DNA of 64,000 nucleotides, taken from contig JASLFS010000017.1 in the NCBI GenBank assembly GCA_030150505.1, forward strand, positions 1 to 64,000. Reading direction: 5' to 3'. Numbering within the stretch: position 1 is the first letter of the stretch; each line of letters opens with the position of its first letter. Under the pieces are notes generated by a model. It saw nothing but the letters and a program-made list of their open reading frames with translations. It searched no databases and was not told where the DNA came from. Shown in pieces: positions 1-8,580 of the stretch. The position numbers were made by a program, and so were the translations under genes. Source of the DNA: Vitreoscilla sp. GTDB taxonomy: Bacteria; Pseudomonadota; Gammaproteobacteria; Burkholderiales; Neisseriaceae.

Positions 1-270
1 CGTCAACTACTTTAACAACCTTTTTTACAAAAATAATAGAAAAATTCAACAAATGCCTATTTATTAACAACTTTTATTTCAAATCTATTAACTACTTTTT
101 TAAAATCACACCCAACATCTGGTAACTTGCCTTTCAACTCAAACTCAATATCAGTGTAAATATAGTCTGCAAAAATGGCTATAAAGCAATTATTGGCAGA
201 AATAATGCTATTTATGACGAAATGAGGATGGCTTTTACGCCTTGTTATAGACAGCTGACCTAAATAAATA
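1..270. other. Left-edge intergenic stretch, no gene seen
   Basis: AT-rich sequence with no open frame of useful length and no RNA gene that I recognise. It lies beyond the terminator of the downstream-most minus-strand gene (the FabG-like reductase). It may hold the promoter of a gene left of the window, but nothing specific can be supported. Confidence 0.6.
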
Positions 271-271
271 T

Positions 272-304
272 GAAAAAAGCTGTCCGAGTAAACTCGGGCA
301 GCTT
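272..304 (-). terminator. Rho-independent terminator of the FabG-like reductase
   Basis: A 13-bp near-perfect stem (277-289 with 292-304, one G-U pair) sits 27 bases past the stop codon of the minus-strand reductase. Run of six A on the plus strand at 273-278 gives the T-tract on the minus strand. Confidence 0.8.
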
Positions 305-330
305 AATGAAGAATCCTGAGAAATAACGTC

Positions 331-1071
331 TTACAACGTCAAGCCACCAGTAACCTCTAAAACAGCACCACTCACATAACTAGCTTCATCACTCGCTAAG
401 AATGCGTATACATTCGCAATTTCACTTGGCTCAGCCAAACGTTTCATTGGAACTTTATCTGCCATAGCACCTAATACTTTTTCTGGCATGTCTTTTAAAA
501 TTGGAGTTGCAACGAAGCCTGGGCACACCGCATTAACACGAATTCCTTTTTTACCCAACTCACGAGACCATGTTTTAACAAAACCAATAACGCCAAATTT
601 TGTTGCAGCATAGTTTGTTTGACCAAAGTTACCGTACACACCAACTACCGAACTAGCATTCAAGATAACACCATTACCTTGAGCAACCATTGTATCTACT
701 AAAGCACGAGTAACGTTATATGTACCTTTTAGGTTTACATCAATAACTTTATCGAATTGATCTTCAGTCATTTTTACCAACTGAGCATCCATAACGATAC
801 CTGCATTATTAACTAACACATCAATACGACCAAAATCTTTTAGTACAGCTTCACGCATTGCTGTAATTTCATCATTTTTTGTCACATCAACGATGTAACC
901 TGCGGCTTTTCCGCCTGCTGCTTTAATCTTTTCAACTACAGCATCAATGTTAGCTTGATTCAAATCACAAACAGCAACAACCGCACCTTCTTGTGCAAAT
1001 TTCAATGCTGTAGCTTCACCAATACCACTAGCAGCTCCTGTAATAACTGCAACTTTATCTTGTAAACGCAT
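331..1071 (-). CDS. Short-chain dehydrogenase, 3-oxoacyl/acetoacetyl-CoA reductase-like
   Basis: A 246-residue classical SDR of the FabG family, the usual length. The cofactor motif TGAASGIG is at residues 11-18, NNAG at 88-91, and the tetrad N113, S141, Y154, K158 is complete, so it should be an active oxidoreductase. It probably reduces 3-oxoacyl-ACP or acetoacetyl-CoA in the cytoplasm. Residue 36 at the end of the second strand is Asp (CDLN), which in SDRs usually signals NAD(H) rather than NADP(H) preference; that fits a 3-hydroxyacyl-CoA dehydrogenase or acetoacetyl-CoA reductase role better than fatty-acid FabG. It is monocistronic with its own terminator and stands far from any fab or pha genes here. 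The substrate cannot be decided from sequence. Confidence 0.85.
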   Translation of the reverse strand: MRLQDKVAVITGAASGIGEATALKFAQEGAVVAVCDLNQANIDAVVEKIKAAGGKAAGYIVDVTKNDEITAMREAVLKDFGRIDVLVNNAGIVMDAQLVKMTEDQFDKVIDVNLKGTYNVTRALVDTMVAQGNGVILNASSVVGVYGNFGQTNYAATKFGVIGFVKTWSRELGKKGIRVNAVCPGFVATPILKDMPEKVLGAMADKVPMKRLAEPSEIANVYAFLASDEASYVSGAVLEVTGGLTL

Positions 1072-1233
1072 TTTTCTCTCCTTAATTTTAATAAGAACTT
1101 AACCAAAACCAAATTTTTAGACAAATTCCATATACAGACAATAACGTAAATTATTGCACTGCACAATAGACAATACTCATCCGGTTTAGATTATTTACTT
1201 AATTTTTTGCAAATAGTTATTAAATTGCTCAAT

Positions 1234-3690
1234 TTAATGACTATTTACAGTTTTACGCCCCAAGAGTCTCAATGCATTTAATACAACCAGCAAGCTACTA
1301 CATGCCATACCAAGTGCCGCTATCCATGGTGTAACAATACCAAAAGCAGCCATCGGCAGTGCTACTATGTTATAGCACAAAGCCCACCATAAATTCTCAT
1401 GAATAATTTTACGAGTTCTTTTTGCCAAATCCAATGTTTGCGGAATCAAGGTTAGACTTGGCTTTAACATCACCATATCACTTCCTTCTCTAGCAACATC
1501 GGCACCACTTCCCATTGCCAAAGAAACATTCGCTTGCGCCAGAACAGGAACATCATTAACCCCATCCCCAACCATCATCACTACTTTATCTTGATCTTGT
1601 AATTGCTTAACAAAAAACAACTTATCTTCAGGAGTTGCTTCTGCATGAATATTTTCAATGCCCAATTCTTTTGCTAAAGACTGAACCGCTTGATAATAAT
1701 CACCACTTAAAATATGAAGATTCAAACCCTTAGCCTTTAAACCACTAAGCATATTTTTTGCTTCAGGCTTAACAGTGTCTTTTAGATAAAAAACAGCTTG
1801 GATATTATGTTCATCACCTAAAGCAATTAAACTACATCCTTCAATATTCTGATAAATATCTTGTGGAACATTTACACCAGCAATTTGAGCAACAAATTGA
1901 ACCCGACCGATACTCCAAATATTACCATTTACCTGAGCAGTAACGCCCTGCCCAACGGTATTAATCAAATTACTCAATACTAGGTTTTGCTGATTACCAC
2001 TCTCAACCTCCATTGCTTTAATAGCATCAGCAATCGGGTGCTCTGATGATCGTTCCAAATGCTGCGCAATCATAATTAGCATTTGATTATCCATCTGTCC
2101 GAGATTTTCCCAGCTCACAACAGATGGCTGGCCGTGTGTTAATGTCCCAGTTTTATCAAAAACAACATCGGTAACATGAGCCAAGGCTTCAAGGGTGTGT
2201 CCTTTACTAATTAAAATACCTCTTTCGGCCAAATGACCAGTTGCCGCAGCCAATGCGGCTGGCGTTGCTAAAGATAAGGCACATGGACAAGTAATAACCA
2301 ATAAAGAAACTACCACCCACATTGCTTTTTCTGCATCTGCGATATACCACCACAAACCAAAAATCAATATAGCAAAAAGTAACAACGCCATAATGAACCA
2401 TGAAGCATATTTATCTGCCAAAACAGCTATTTTAGGCTTTTGTGCTAAAGCATTATCAAGCAATCTAACAATGCTTGATAATCGGGTATTCATACCAACA
2501 GCAGTGGTTTGAATCGTCAATGGACTGGCTATATTCATCGTTCCCGCTACAACCGCATCACCTTGTTTTTTACCAACAGGCAAGCTTTCTCCCGTCAGCA
2601 TTGCCTCATTAACCTCTGAGTAGCCACGCAAAATTTTGCCATCAATTGGAATGACCTCCCCTGGCTTAACAAGCACGACATCAGCTGGTTTAATCTTAGC
2701 AACAACGGCTTCTTGAATGCCTTCAGATTCAGGATAATTTGGTAGCAAATGACAAAAAGCGGGTACCAGTTTAACCAATCTCTCAGTGGCATCACCCGCT
2801 TTCCTCCTTGCTACCTGCTCCAAATAACGTCCACCTAGCAGCAGAAAAACGAACATGGAAATAGAGTCAAAGTAAATATCTTTAACTTCACCTACAAATA
2901 AAGCATAACAACTAGCAATAAAAGCCAATACAATAGCTATCGTAACTGGCGTATCCATTCCAACACGTTTATTTTTAATATCCCGAGCAAATCCTTGATA
3001 AAAAGGAATGGCTGAAAATAGCATTACTGGTAACGTTAAAATCATACTTGTTGCATGTAATAAACTTAAAAATGGCTCTTCAATATCACCATATAAATAT
3101 GTTGGTACGGCATACATCATCACCTGCATCATTGATAAGCCAGCAACCCATAACCGATTCAGTGCTTTCTTTCTTTCTTTTTGCACTTGTTCTTCATAAC
3201 GCGTGGTATCAAAAGGATGTGCTTGGTAACCCGTTTGCTGAATCTTTAATAAAATATCAGATAGTTGAACTTTTTCATTATCCCAAAGCACACGGGCTCG
3301 TTGAGTGCTGTAATTTAAATCGACTTGAATTACGCCTACTAATCGCAACAATTGCTGTTCAATCAACCACACACAAGCTGCGCATGTAATGCCATTTAAT
3401 AACAAAACCGCTTCTCGCTGATTTTCTTTGCTAATGTGCACAAACTCTTCTTGTACTTCATCTAAATCATAGAGCTTTAATTGTGCCAACACCTCTTCTG
3501 GTGGCAAGGATGCTTGCTCCGCATCTGCTGTACGCTGTAAATAATAAGCATCCAATCCAGCATCAATAATGCTTTGAGCAACAGCTTGACAGCCAATACA
3601 ACAAGTTTCTTGTTCTTGGCTCTGGAAAGTAACTGGTAAATGAATGTTTTCGGGCACATCCAAGCCGCAGTGAAAGCATTTTTTATCCAT
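1234..3690 (-). CDS. ccoI: Copper-translocating P1B-type ATPase, CcoI/FixI type
   Basis: An 818-residue heavy-metal P-type ATPase. The N-terminus has a Cys-rich ribbon-like segment (C5, C8, C30, C31, C34), followed by an HMA metal-binding domain with CAAC at 103-106. Then come the membrane segments, TGES at 366-369, the ion-pathway CPC at 468-470, the phosphorylation motif DKTGTLT at 512-518 and a GDGVND hinge. The Cys-rich N-terminal extension plus CPC is typical of FixI/CcoI pumps that export Cu(I) for assembly of cbb3 cytochrome oxidase rather than for bulk resistance (family knowledge). No ccoNOP genes lie in the window, so the link to cbb3 is inferred. The start at 3690 gives MDKKCFHCG, a normal family beginning. 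Confidence 0.9.
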   Translation of the reverse strand: MDKKCFHCGLDVPENIHLPVTFQSQEQETCCIGCQAVAQSIIDAGLDAYYLQRTADAEQASLPPEEVLAQLKLYDLDEVQEEFVHISKENQREAVLLLNGITCAACVWLIEQQLLRLVGVIQVDLNYSTQRARVLWDNEKVQLSDILLKIQQTGYQAHPFDTTRYEEQVQKERKKALNRLWVAGLSMMQVMMYAVPTYLYGDIEEPFLSLLHATSMILTLPVMLFSAIPFYQGFARDIKNKRVGMDTPVTIAIVLAFIASCYALFVGEVKDIYFDSISMFVFLLLGGRYLEQVARRKAGDATERLVKLVPAFCHLLPNYPESEGIQEAVVAKIKPADVVLVKPGEVIPIDGKILRGYSEVNEAMLTGESLPVGKKQGDAVVAGTMNIASPLTIQTTAVGMNTRLSSIVRLLDNALAQKPKIAVLADKYASWFIMALLLFAILIFGLWWYIADAEKAMWVVVSLLVITCPCALSLATPAALAAATGHLAERGILISKGHTLEALAHVTDVVFDKTGTLTHGQPSVVSWENLGQMDNQMLIMIAQHLERSSEHPIADAIKAMEVESGNQQNLVLSNLINTVGQGVTAQVNGNIWSIGRVQFVAQIAGVNVPQDIYQNIEGCSLIALGDEHNIQAVFYLKDTVKPEAKNMLSGLKAKGLNLHILSGDYYQAVQSLAKELGIENIHAEATPEDKLFFVKQLQDQDKVVMMVGDGVNDVPVLAQANVSLAMGSGADVAREGSDMVMLKPSLTLIPQTLDLAKRTRKIIHENLWWALCYNIVALPMAAFGIVTPWIAALGMACSSLLVVLNALRLLGRKTVNSH

Positions 3691-3737
3691 GCAGTATTGT
3701 AACTGCGTTCAGGTTAAATAGGGATGATTTAATATAA

Positions 3738-3772
3738 AATAGCCACTGCACTTGTAACATGCAATGGCTATT
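3738..3772 (-). terminator. Probable terminator of the secreted hydrolase
   Basis: 13-bp stem (3738-3750 with 3760-3772, one G-U pair) and a 9-base loop, 44 bases past the hydrolase stop. The T-tract is only an A/T-rich run, so it is weaker than others here. Confidence 0.6.
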
Positions 3773-3815
3773 GTAATTACCTTAAACACTACTCAGCACA
3801 AAGAGAGGCCATATA

Positions 3816-5066
3816 CTATTTCGATGGCATGTGCTTTCGAATAAACTCCACTAATTCTTTATTTTTCCAAACAATGGCTTCTGTATGAGAAGCATTTTTC
3901 ACCAATATAAGCTCCACATCAGCAGAACCCAAATCTTTTAAATGTTTAACCATTTCTTGAGTAACAACTGCTGGGACATTGGTATCCGCTTCGCCTTGAA
4001 TAACTAAAATAGGTTTATCAATTTTTTTGGTACCTGGCTGACTATCAGCTAAAAACTCATGTAACTCAGTATTTGTATCGAAACTTTTCGCTGTTAATCC
4101 TGGATATGAAAACAATTTAGCATCGGGCTTATCAGTCAAATACTGAATAATATCCTCTTTAAACTGATCTCTTAAATCCAAAAGACACAATCCATCCTCA
4201 CCATTACTGCCCTCTGCTAACTTAGCAAATGGTTTTGATCTTTCATGAAACATTTCTAAATAATCATAATCTGGATGAGCAGCTTTAATACCGACACCAG
4301 TCAAAGCACCATAAGCTAATAATGTCGCATAAGAGTGAATGGAATTTCTATCTTCTAAAGCCACGGGATTTTTTGCTGCTTTTTCTTTATTTTCCAAGGC
4401 TGTTAAGCCTGCAGGGGCAACTTCCATGATAATTTTTTTCAAATTAGAAGCTGGCGCTCCAGCAACAGCGCCTTTAAAAGAAGCATCCTCATTGGCAAAT
4501 TCCGCTGTTCCTAGGGCAGCTTGCCCACCTTGAGACTGACCTGCAACCATCCAATTACCTTGAAAATCATTTGGGAATTGATGCTTCATTGCTTTTATCG
4601 CATACAATGCAGATAAGGCTTCACTCTTTAAATTTAAATACGGATGAATGCCTGGTGTACCTAAACCTTCATAATCAGGAGCTACAACAACGTAACCATC
4701 TTTTAGTAATGCTTGGGCAGCAACTTTAAAATTTTCACCCAAAGGTTGCTGACTTGGAGCGCATTTATCAGCTACACCAACAGTGCCATGTGTCCAAACC
4801 ACAATCCTCCATCCATCTTTCGGTTTTTTAGTTTGTGGATAAAAAACCAATGCTGTTGCATCAGCTGCTTCACCTTTAACATTCGGCATTGTATAGGTAA
4901 TCACTTGGATTGCTTTGGCTTCCTTTAAAGAGTCAATTTGATACTCTTTTAAATGAGTCACTCCCGCCGAGCTAACTACGCTGCTTTGAGCATAAGCGCC
5001 AGAGGAGATACCAAAAGCAAGGCCAGTACTAAGAAATAAGTAAGATAGTAATTTAAGTTTTTTCAT
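3816..5066 (-). CDS. Exported alpha/beta hydrolase (lipase/esterase-like)
   Basis: A protein of about 416 residues that begins with a Sec signal peptide (MKKLKLLSYLFLS... with a likely cut after AYA). The fold is an alpha/beta hydrolase: the nucleophile elbow GQSQGG holds Ser (184 in the longer frame), the acid is probably Asp367 in QGEADTNVP and the base His400 in NASHTE, with an oxyanion-type HG at 99-100. It most resembles secretory lipases/esterases that act on esters in the periplasm or outside the cell. I place the start at the second Met (5066) because the preceding codons (an ATG at 5084) only lengthen the region before the basic signal peptide. It is a single gene with terminators on both sides. 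The substrate is unknown. Confidence 0.75.
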   Translation of the reverse strand: MKKLKLLSYLFLSTGLAFGISSGAYAQSSVVSSAGVTHLKEYQIDSLKEAKAIQVITYTMPNVKGEAADATALVFYPQTKKPKDGWRIVVWTHGTVGVADKCAPSQQPLGENFKVAAQALLKDGYVVVAPDYEGLGTPGIHPYLNLKSEALSALYAIKAMKHQFPNDFQGNWMVAGQSQGGQAALGTAEFANEDASFKGAVAGAPASNLKKIIMEVAPAGLTALENKEKAAKNPVALEDRNSIHSYATLLAYGALTGVGIKAAHPDYDYLEMFHERSKPFAKLAEGSNGEDGLCLLDLRDQFKEDIIQYLTDKPDAKLFSYPGLTAKSFDTNTELHEFLADSQPGTKKIDKPILVIQGEADTNVPAVVTQEMVKHLKDLGSADVELILVKNASHTEAIVWKNKELVEFIRKHMPSK

Positions 5067-5204
5067 AATTTTTATAGATTCCATCTAAATGATGTGTTTG
5101 TTATTCATTGATAACGATACTTTGCTGCACAACTCGTACCAGATTATTTCGATATCTAAAACAAAGGTTCTAGAAACCTGTTTATATTAATTGGTTTACG
5201 AGTT

Positions 5205-5229
5205 AGCTTACGTAAAGCTCATGTAAGCT
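5205..5229. repeat. Inverted/direct repeat cluster upstream of the hydrolase
   Basis: AGCTTAC (5205-5211), GTAAAGCT (5212-5219 approx.) and GTAAGCT (5223-5229) form overlapping inverted copies of one 7-mer about 140 bp upstream of the hydrolase start. Possible operator; no known regulator is recognised. Confidence 0.4.
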
Positions 5230-5238
5230 CTCTTTTAG

Positions 5239-5280
5239 ATATATTAAAAAAAGGAGCCTAAGCTCCTTTTTTTAATATAT
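5239..5280 (-). terminator. Strong terminator directly after hisC
   Basis: 19-bp perfect stem (5239-5257 with 5262-5280) with a 4-base loop, GC-rich at the tip and A/T-rich at the base. It begins at the base next to the hisC stop codon and is symmetric enough to act on both strands. Confidence 0.9.
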
Positions 5281-6342
5281 CTATTGGCTTAATATTTCTG
5301 CCAAGATATTTAATAACCGTTCATTTTCTTCTCTGGTACCAATACTAATGCGTAGGTAATTATCAATTCTATCTTGTTTAAAATGCCTCACAATCACACC
5401 TTCTGCACGCAAAGCTGAACTAATATCCTCTGCATCACGAACCGCATGGCTGGCAAATACAAAGTTAGCAAATGAAGGCAATACTTCAAATCCTAAATTC
5501 AACAAACCATCTGTCACAAACTGACGGTTTTCAATCACTTTTTGGCAAGTTTCCTCAAAATAATGGCTATCTTTTATGGCTGCCGTCGCCCCAGCTTGCG
5601 CTAATTTATCAAGTGGATATGAATTAAAGCTATTTTTGACACGCTCAAGCGCTTCGATTAAGTGTTCTTGTCCTAATGCAAATCCAATTCTCATCCCAGC
5701 TAATGAGCGAGATTTTGAGAATGTTTGGCAAACCAATAAATTTGGATAACGCTGAATCAGCTTAACTGCAGATTCGCCACCAAAATCAATATAAGCTTCA
5801 TCCACTAAAACAACGCTATTGGGATTATTTTTCAAAATAAGTTCAACAGCATTAATTGGCATTAAGCATCCCGTTGGTGCATTTGGATTGGGGAAAATAA
5901 TACCGCCGATATCGCCCTGATAATCCAATGGGTTAATTTGGAATTCATCATCCAAAGGGATTTTTTGGGCTTCAATACCATATAATTGGCAATAAACTGG
6001 ATAAAAACTATAACTAATATCAGGAAATAACAATGGTTTATTGTGTTGAAATAACGCACAAAAAGCATGAGCCAAAACTTCATCTGAACCATTACCAACA
6101 AAAACCTGATTTTTATTAAGCTGAGTATGTTCGGCAATGGCTTCTTTTAAATGTTCTGCATTGGCATCTGGGTACAATCTCAACTCATCATTCAAACAAT
6201 CTTGCATGGCTTGAATAGCCAATGGAGATGGTGGATAAGGATTCTCATTGGTATTCAATTTCACTAAGTTTGCTATTTTCGGCTGCTCACCAGGTACATA
6301 TGGTACAAGGCTATTTACAAACGGACTCCACAATGTATTCAT
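5281..6342 (-). CDS. hisC: Histidinol-phosphate aminotransferase
   Basis: Class-II-type PLP aminotransferase of 353 residues that converts imidazole-acetol phosphate and glutamate to histidinol phosphate in histidine synthesis. The N-terminus LVPYVPGEQ, LNTNENPYPPSP, the DEAYIDF stretch (181-187) and the PLP lysine K210 in TFSKSRSLAG are all family hallmarks. I start at the Met at 6342 (MNTLWSPF), because it matches the family N-terminus and has a purine-rich AAAGAG upstream; a longer frame from 6375 adds 11 unlikely residues. No other his gene is nearby, so the gene is separate from a his operon. The upstream yqjK-like gene is 32 bp or more away in the same direction. Confidence 0.93.
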   Translation of the reverse strand: MNTLWSPFVNSLVPYVPGEQPKIANLVKLNTNENPYPPSPLAIQAMQDCLNDELRLYPDANAEHLKEAIAEHTQLNKNQVFVGNGSDEVLAHAFCALFQHNKPLLFPDISYSFYPVYCQLYGIEAQKIPLDDEFQINPLDYQGDIGGIIFPNPNAPTGCLMPINAVELILKNNPNSVVLVDEAYIDFGGESAVKLIQRYPNLLVCQTFSKSRSLAGMRIGFALGQEHLIEALERVKNSFNSYPLDKLAQAGATAAIKDSHYFEETCQKVIENRQFVTDGLLNLGFEVLPSFANFVFASHAVRDAEDISSALRAEGVIVRHFKQDRIDNYLRISIGTREENERLLNILAEILSQ

Positions 6343-6407
6343 TCTCAACTCTTTATTCTCAATACGATTAAACAATCAGCTAATTGACCAATAGGAATTT
6401 ATAACAA

Positions 6408-6662
6408 CTATTTTCTCACTAGTCGCCATAAGGTATATAGGCCTGATAACATCCCAACCTTATTTGCAATTTTTTTAGGTTTTCTCCAAAGGCGCCATAA
6501 AATACTGGCAGTTGGCCACATTTCAAATAACAAATTCCATTGTTTTTGTCTCATAGGGTGAGCCTTTGCTAGCTTATTCTGCTTAGTATGGTTAATAATT
6601 ATTTTAAAACGCAATTCTTCTGCTTCAAGTCGAAGTAGTGCTTTTTTTTCATCATTTGTCAT
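6408..6662 (-). CDS. Small YqjK-like protein, function unknown
   Basis: An 84-residue, basic, Trp-rich protein. Its N-terminus overlaps the end of the YqjE-like gene by 11 bases, so the two are translated together. In enterobacteria yqjD-yqjE-yqjK form an operon of inner-membrane/ribosome-associated stationary-phase proteins, and position, size and composition here match yqjK; the sequence similarity itself is weak. The C-terminal part (MWPTASILWRLWRKPKK...LYTLWRLVRK) looks amphipathic and might associate with membrane. Confidence 0.6.
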   Translation of the reverse strand: MTNDEKKALLRLEAEELRFKIIINHTKQNKLAKAHPMRQKQWNLLFEMWPTASILWRLWRKPKKIANKVGMLSGLYTLWRLVRK

Positions 6663-7071
6663 CTAACCACTCCTTAAAATTTAAATCTTCAAATTGACGC
6701 TGTCCTTTGATATACGATAAATCTTCTCGTATTCCCTGTACAGAATCAGCAAGGAAATTTTGTTGTGCGTTGATTAATGAAATGATTCTTTTGAAGAATA
6801 TGCCTACTACTAATAATAAACATACTGAAATAGCTGAAAATACCCAAATTTTAGTATTCGGAGGTAACACAGCATCTAAACCAAACAACAGACTCACAAA
6901 TGCAGCGATAAATAAAAAAGCAGCAAATAACGCAAATAAAACGATTTTAATCAAGCTTCGCAATAAGTCAGTGACATCAAGACGAGCCATTTCTGCACGA
7001 ATACTCAACAATTCAAATGAATAGCCAAGCATCTCACGCATTAAACCAATTTTATTGTCTTTTTTATCCAT
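6652..7071 (-). CDS. YqjE/phage-holin-superfamily III membrane protein
   Basis: 139 residues with two adjacent hydrophobic helices at about 41-65 and 77-95, followed by a charged C-terminal tail. The architecture and the position between a DUF883 gene and a yqjK-like gene identify it as YqjE-like. The role of YqjE is not known; the family is named for similarity to holins and does not imply lysis. Gene order yqjD-yqjE-yqjK is kept. A hairpin terminator lies between it and the upstream yqjD-like gene, so its expression may rely partly on read-through. Confidence 0.7.
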   Translation of the reverse strand: MDKKDNKIGLMREMLGYSFELLSIRAEMARLDVTDLLRSLIKIVLFALFAAFLFIAAFVSLLFGLDAVLPPNTKIWVFSAISVCLLLVVGIFFKRIISLINAQQNFLADSVQGIREDLSYIKGQRQFEDLNFKEWLDDK

Positions 7072-7083
7072 TTTTATTCCTTA

Positions 7084-7095
7084 TGGCTGCCTGAA
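7084..7095 (+). repeat. DNA uptake sequence, 11/12 match
   Basis: TGGCTGCCTGAA differs from AGGCTGCCTGAA only at the first base. It lies just below the yqjD-like terminator. Confidence 0.6.
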
Positions 7096-7103
7096 AAGAA
7101 AAA

Positions 7104-7122
7104 CTGCCTCCTTAGGAGGCAG
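7104..7122 (-). terminator. Terminator after the yqjD-like gene
   Basis: 8-bp perfect stem CTGCCTCC/GGAGGCAG with a 3-base loop. An A-rich plus-strand run at 7094-7103 supplies the T-tract on the minus strand. Confidence 0.8.
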
Positions 7123-7138
7123 CTATAATCAAACTATT

Positions 7139-7456
7139 TTAACGGTTATTACGGCCTAATAACAAACCAACTACCACGCCAACTGCTGCTGCAATACCAA
7201 TTGCATGGTAAGGTTTTTCTTGAATCAAGTCATCAGTTTGTTGTGCAGCATATTTTGCTTTGCAAACAACAGTTGATTCTAATGCATTGTATTTATTCTT
7301 AGCTGTTTCTAACTTGCTGGCTAAAACTTGGCGCAACTCTCGCCCTTTTTCAGAACCATCTTCTAATGTATTGTGATATAAGCTTTCAGCTTCTTCTAAA
7401 ACACTTCGAACATCACTTAGTAACTCATCACGGTGCTTTTCATAATTCTTACTCAT
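7139..7456 (-). CDS. DUF883 family protein (YqjD/ElaB-like)
   Basis: 105 residues with a long charged helical body and one C-terminal transmembrane helix containing glycine (AIGIAAAVGVVVGLLLGR), ending RNNR. This is the DUF883 pattern; in E. coli YqjD and ElaB are tail-anchored inner-membrane proteins that bind ribosomes in stationary phase (family knowledge). First gene of the yqjD-yqjE-yqjK-like set. The promoter must lie in 7457-7610. Confidence 0.8.
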   Translation of the reverse strand: MSKNYEKHRDELLSDVRSVLEEAESLYHNTLEDGSEKGRELRQVLASKLETAKNKYNALESTVVCKAKYAAQQTDDLIQEKPYHAIGIAAAVGVVVGLLLGRNNR

Positions 7457-7609
7457 GATAATTCCTTTTTATTAATTACTCGAAAATATTTCACTATTCA
7501 TTCTATGCGAATAAGCGTAACAAATAAACCTTAGATTAAGTCTTTATATTAATTATCATTAATACATGACTAAAACAAAGAAATTTGCATACTATTCAAC
7601 AAAATACAA

Positions 7610-7646
7610 AAAAAGGCCACTTAATCTATGAATAAGTGGCCTTTTT
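7610..7646 (-). terminator. Terminator after sucD
   Basis: 14-bp perfect stem (7610-7623 with 7633-7646) with AAAAAGGCC/GGCCTTTTT ends, 24 bases past the sucD stop. It closes the TCA gene block. Confidence 0.9.
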
Positions 7647-7670
7647 GTAATGGGTTAATTTAATTTAAAA

Positions 7671-8561
7671 TTAAACTAAACCTTTTTCTTTCAAAACTTC
7701 CAGCATAGTTGAACCTAATTCAGCTGGGCTACGAGTATAAGCCATACCCGCATTTTCAAACGCTTTGAATTTTTCTTCTGCAGTACCTTTACCACCAGAA
7801 ATAATCGCACCAGCATGACCCATGCGTTTGCCTTTAGGAGCAGTTACACCAGCAATATAACCTACAACTGGTTTAGTCACGTTAGATTGAATGTATTCAG
7901 CAGCTTCTTCTTCTGCAGTACCACCAATTTCACCGATCATGATAATTGCATCAGTATCTGGATCTTCTTGGAATAATTGCAATGCATCGATTTGGTTCAT
8001 ACCTGGAATTGGATCACCACCAATACCGATACAAGTAGATTGACCCAAACCTAGTTTAGTTGTTTGAGCAACTGCTTCGTAAGTCAAAGTACCTGAACGA
8101 GAAATAATACCAATACGACCTGGTTGGTGAATGTGTCCTGGCATAATACCAATTTTACATTCGCCTGGAGTGATAACGCCTGGGCAGTTAGGACCAACCA
8201 AACGAGTACCATTGCCATTAGTTTCTAGGTAGCGTTTTGCTTTCAACATATCGATAGTTGGAACACCTTCAGTGATCACTACGATAAGTTCAACACCAGA
8301 ATCTACAGCTTCTACAATAGAATCCAATACAAATGGAGCTGGAACATAAATTACAGAAGCATCAGCACCTGTTTCTTTAACAGCTTCACGCATGGTATTG
8401 AATACTGGCAAATCTAGGTGAGTTTGACCACCTTTACCTGGAGTAACACCACCAACCACTTTAGTACCGTAAGCCAAAGCTTGCTCAGAGTGGAAAGTAC
8501 CGTTTTTACCGGTAAAACCTTGTACCAACACTTTGGTATCTTTATTTACTAATACGCTCAT
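7671..8561 (-). CDS. sucD: Succinyl-CoA synthetase alpha subunit
   Basis: 296 residues, within the usual bacterial range. The CoA-binding Rossmann part carries GFTGKNGTFH, and the active-site histidine that carries the phosphate is H249 in GHAGAIISGGKG. With SucC it converts succinyl-CoA, ADP and Pi to succinate, CoA and ATP. It is the last gene of the TCA block, 19 bp downstream of sucC. Presence of sucCD is taxonomically useful: some bee-gut Neisseriaceae (Snodgrassella) have been reported to lack it. Confidence 0.97.
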   Translation of the reverse strand: MSVLVNKDTKVLVQGFTGKNGTFHSEQALAYGTKVVGGVTPGKGGQTHLDLPVFNTMREAVKETGADASVIYVPAPFVLDSIVEAVDSGVELIVVITEGVPTIDMLKAKRYLETNGNGTRLVGPNCPGVITPGECKIGIMPGHIHQPGRIGIISRSGTLTYEAVAQTTKLGLGQSTCIGIGGDPIPGMNQIDALQLFQEDPDTDAIIMIGEIGGTAEEEAAEYIQSNVTKPVVGYIAGVTAPKGKRMGHAGAIISGGKGTAEEKFKAFENAGMAYTRSPAELGSTMLEVLKEKGLV

Positions 8562-8580
8562 TCTTTATTCCTTCCTATGC

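Noticed and set aside
7544..7558. Possible Fur box upstream of the yqjD-like gene
   Set aside because: 12/14 match in a very AT-rich region with no promoter overlap and no iron-related gene; likely chance.
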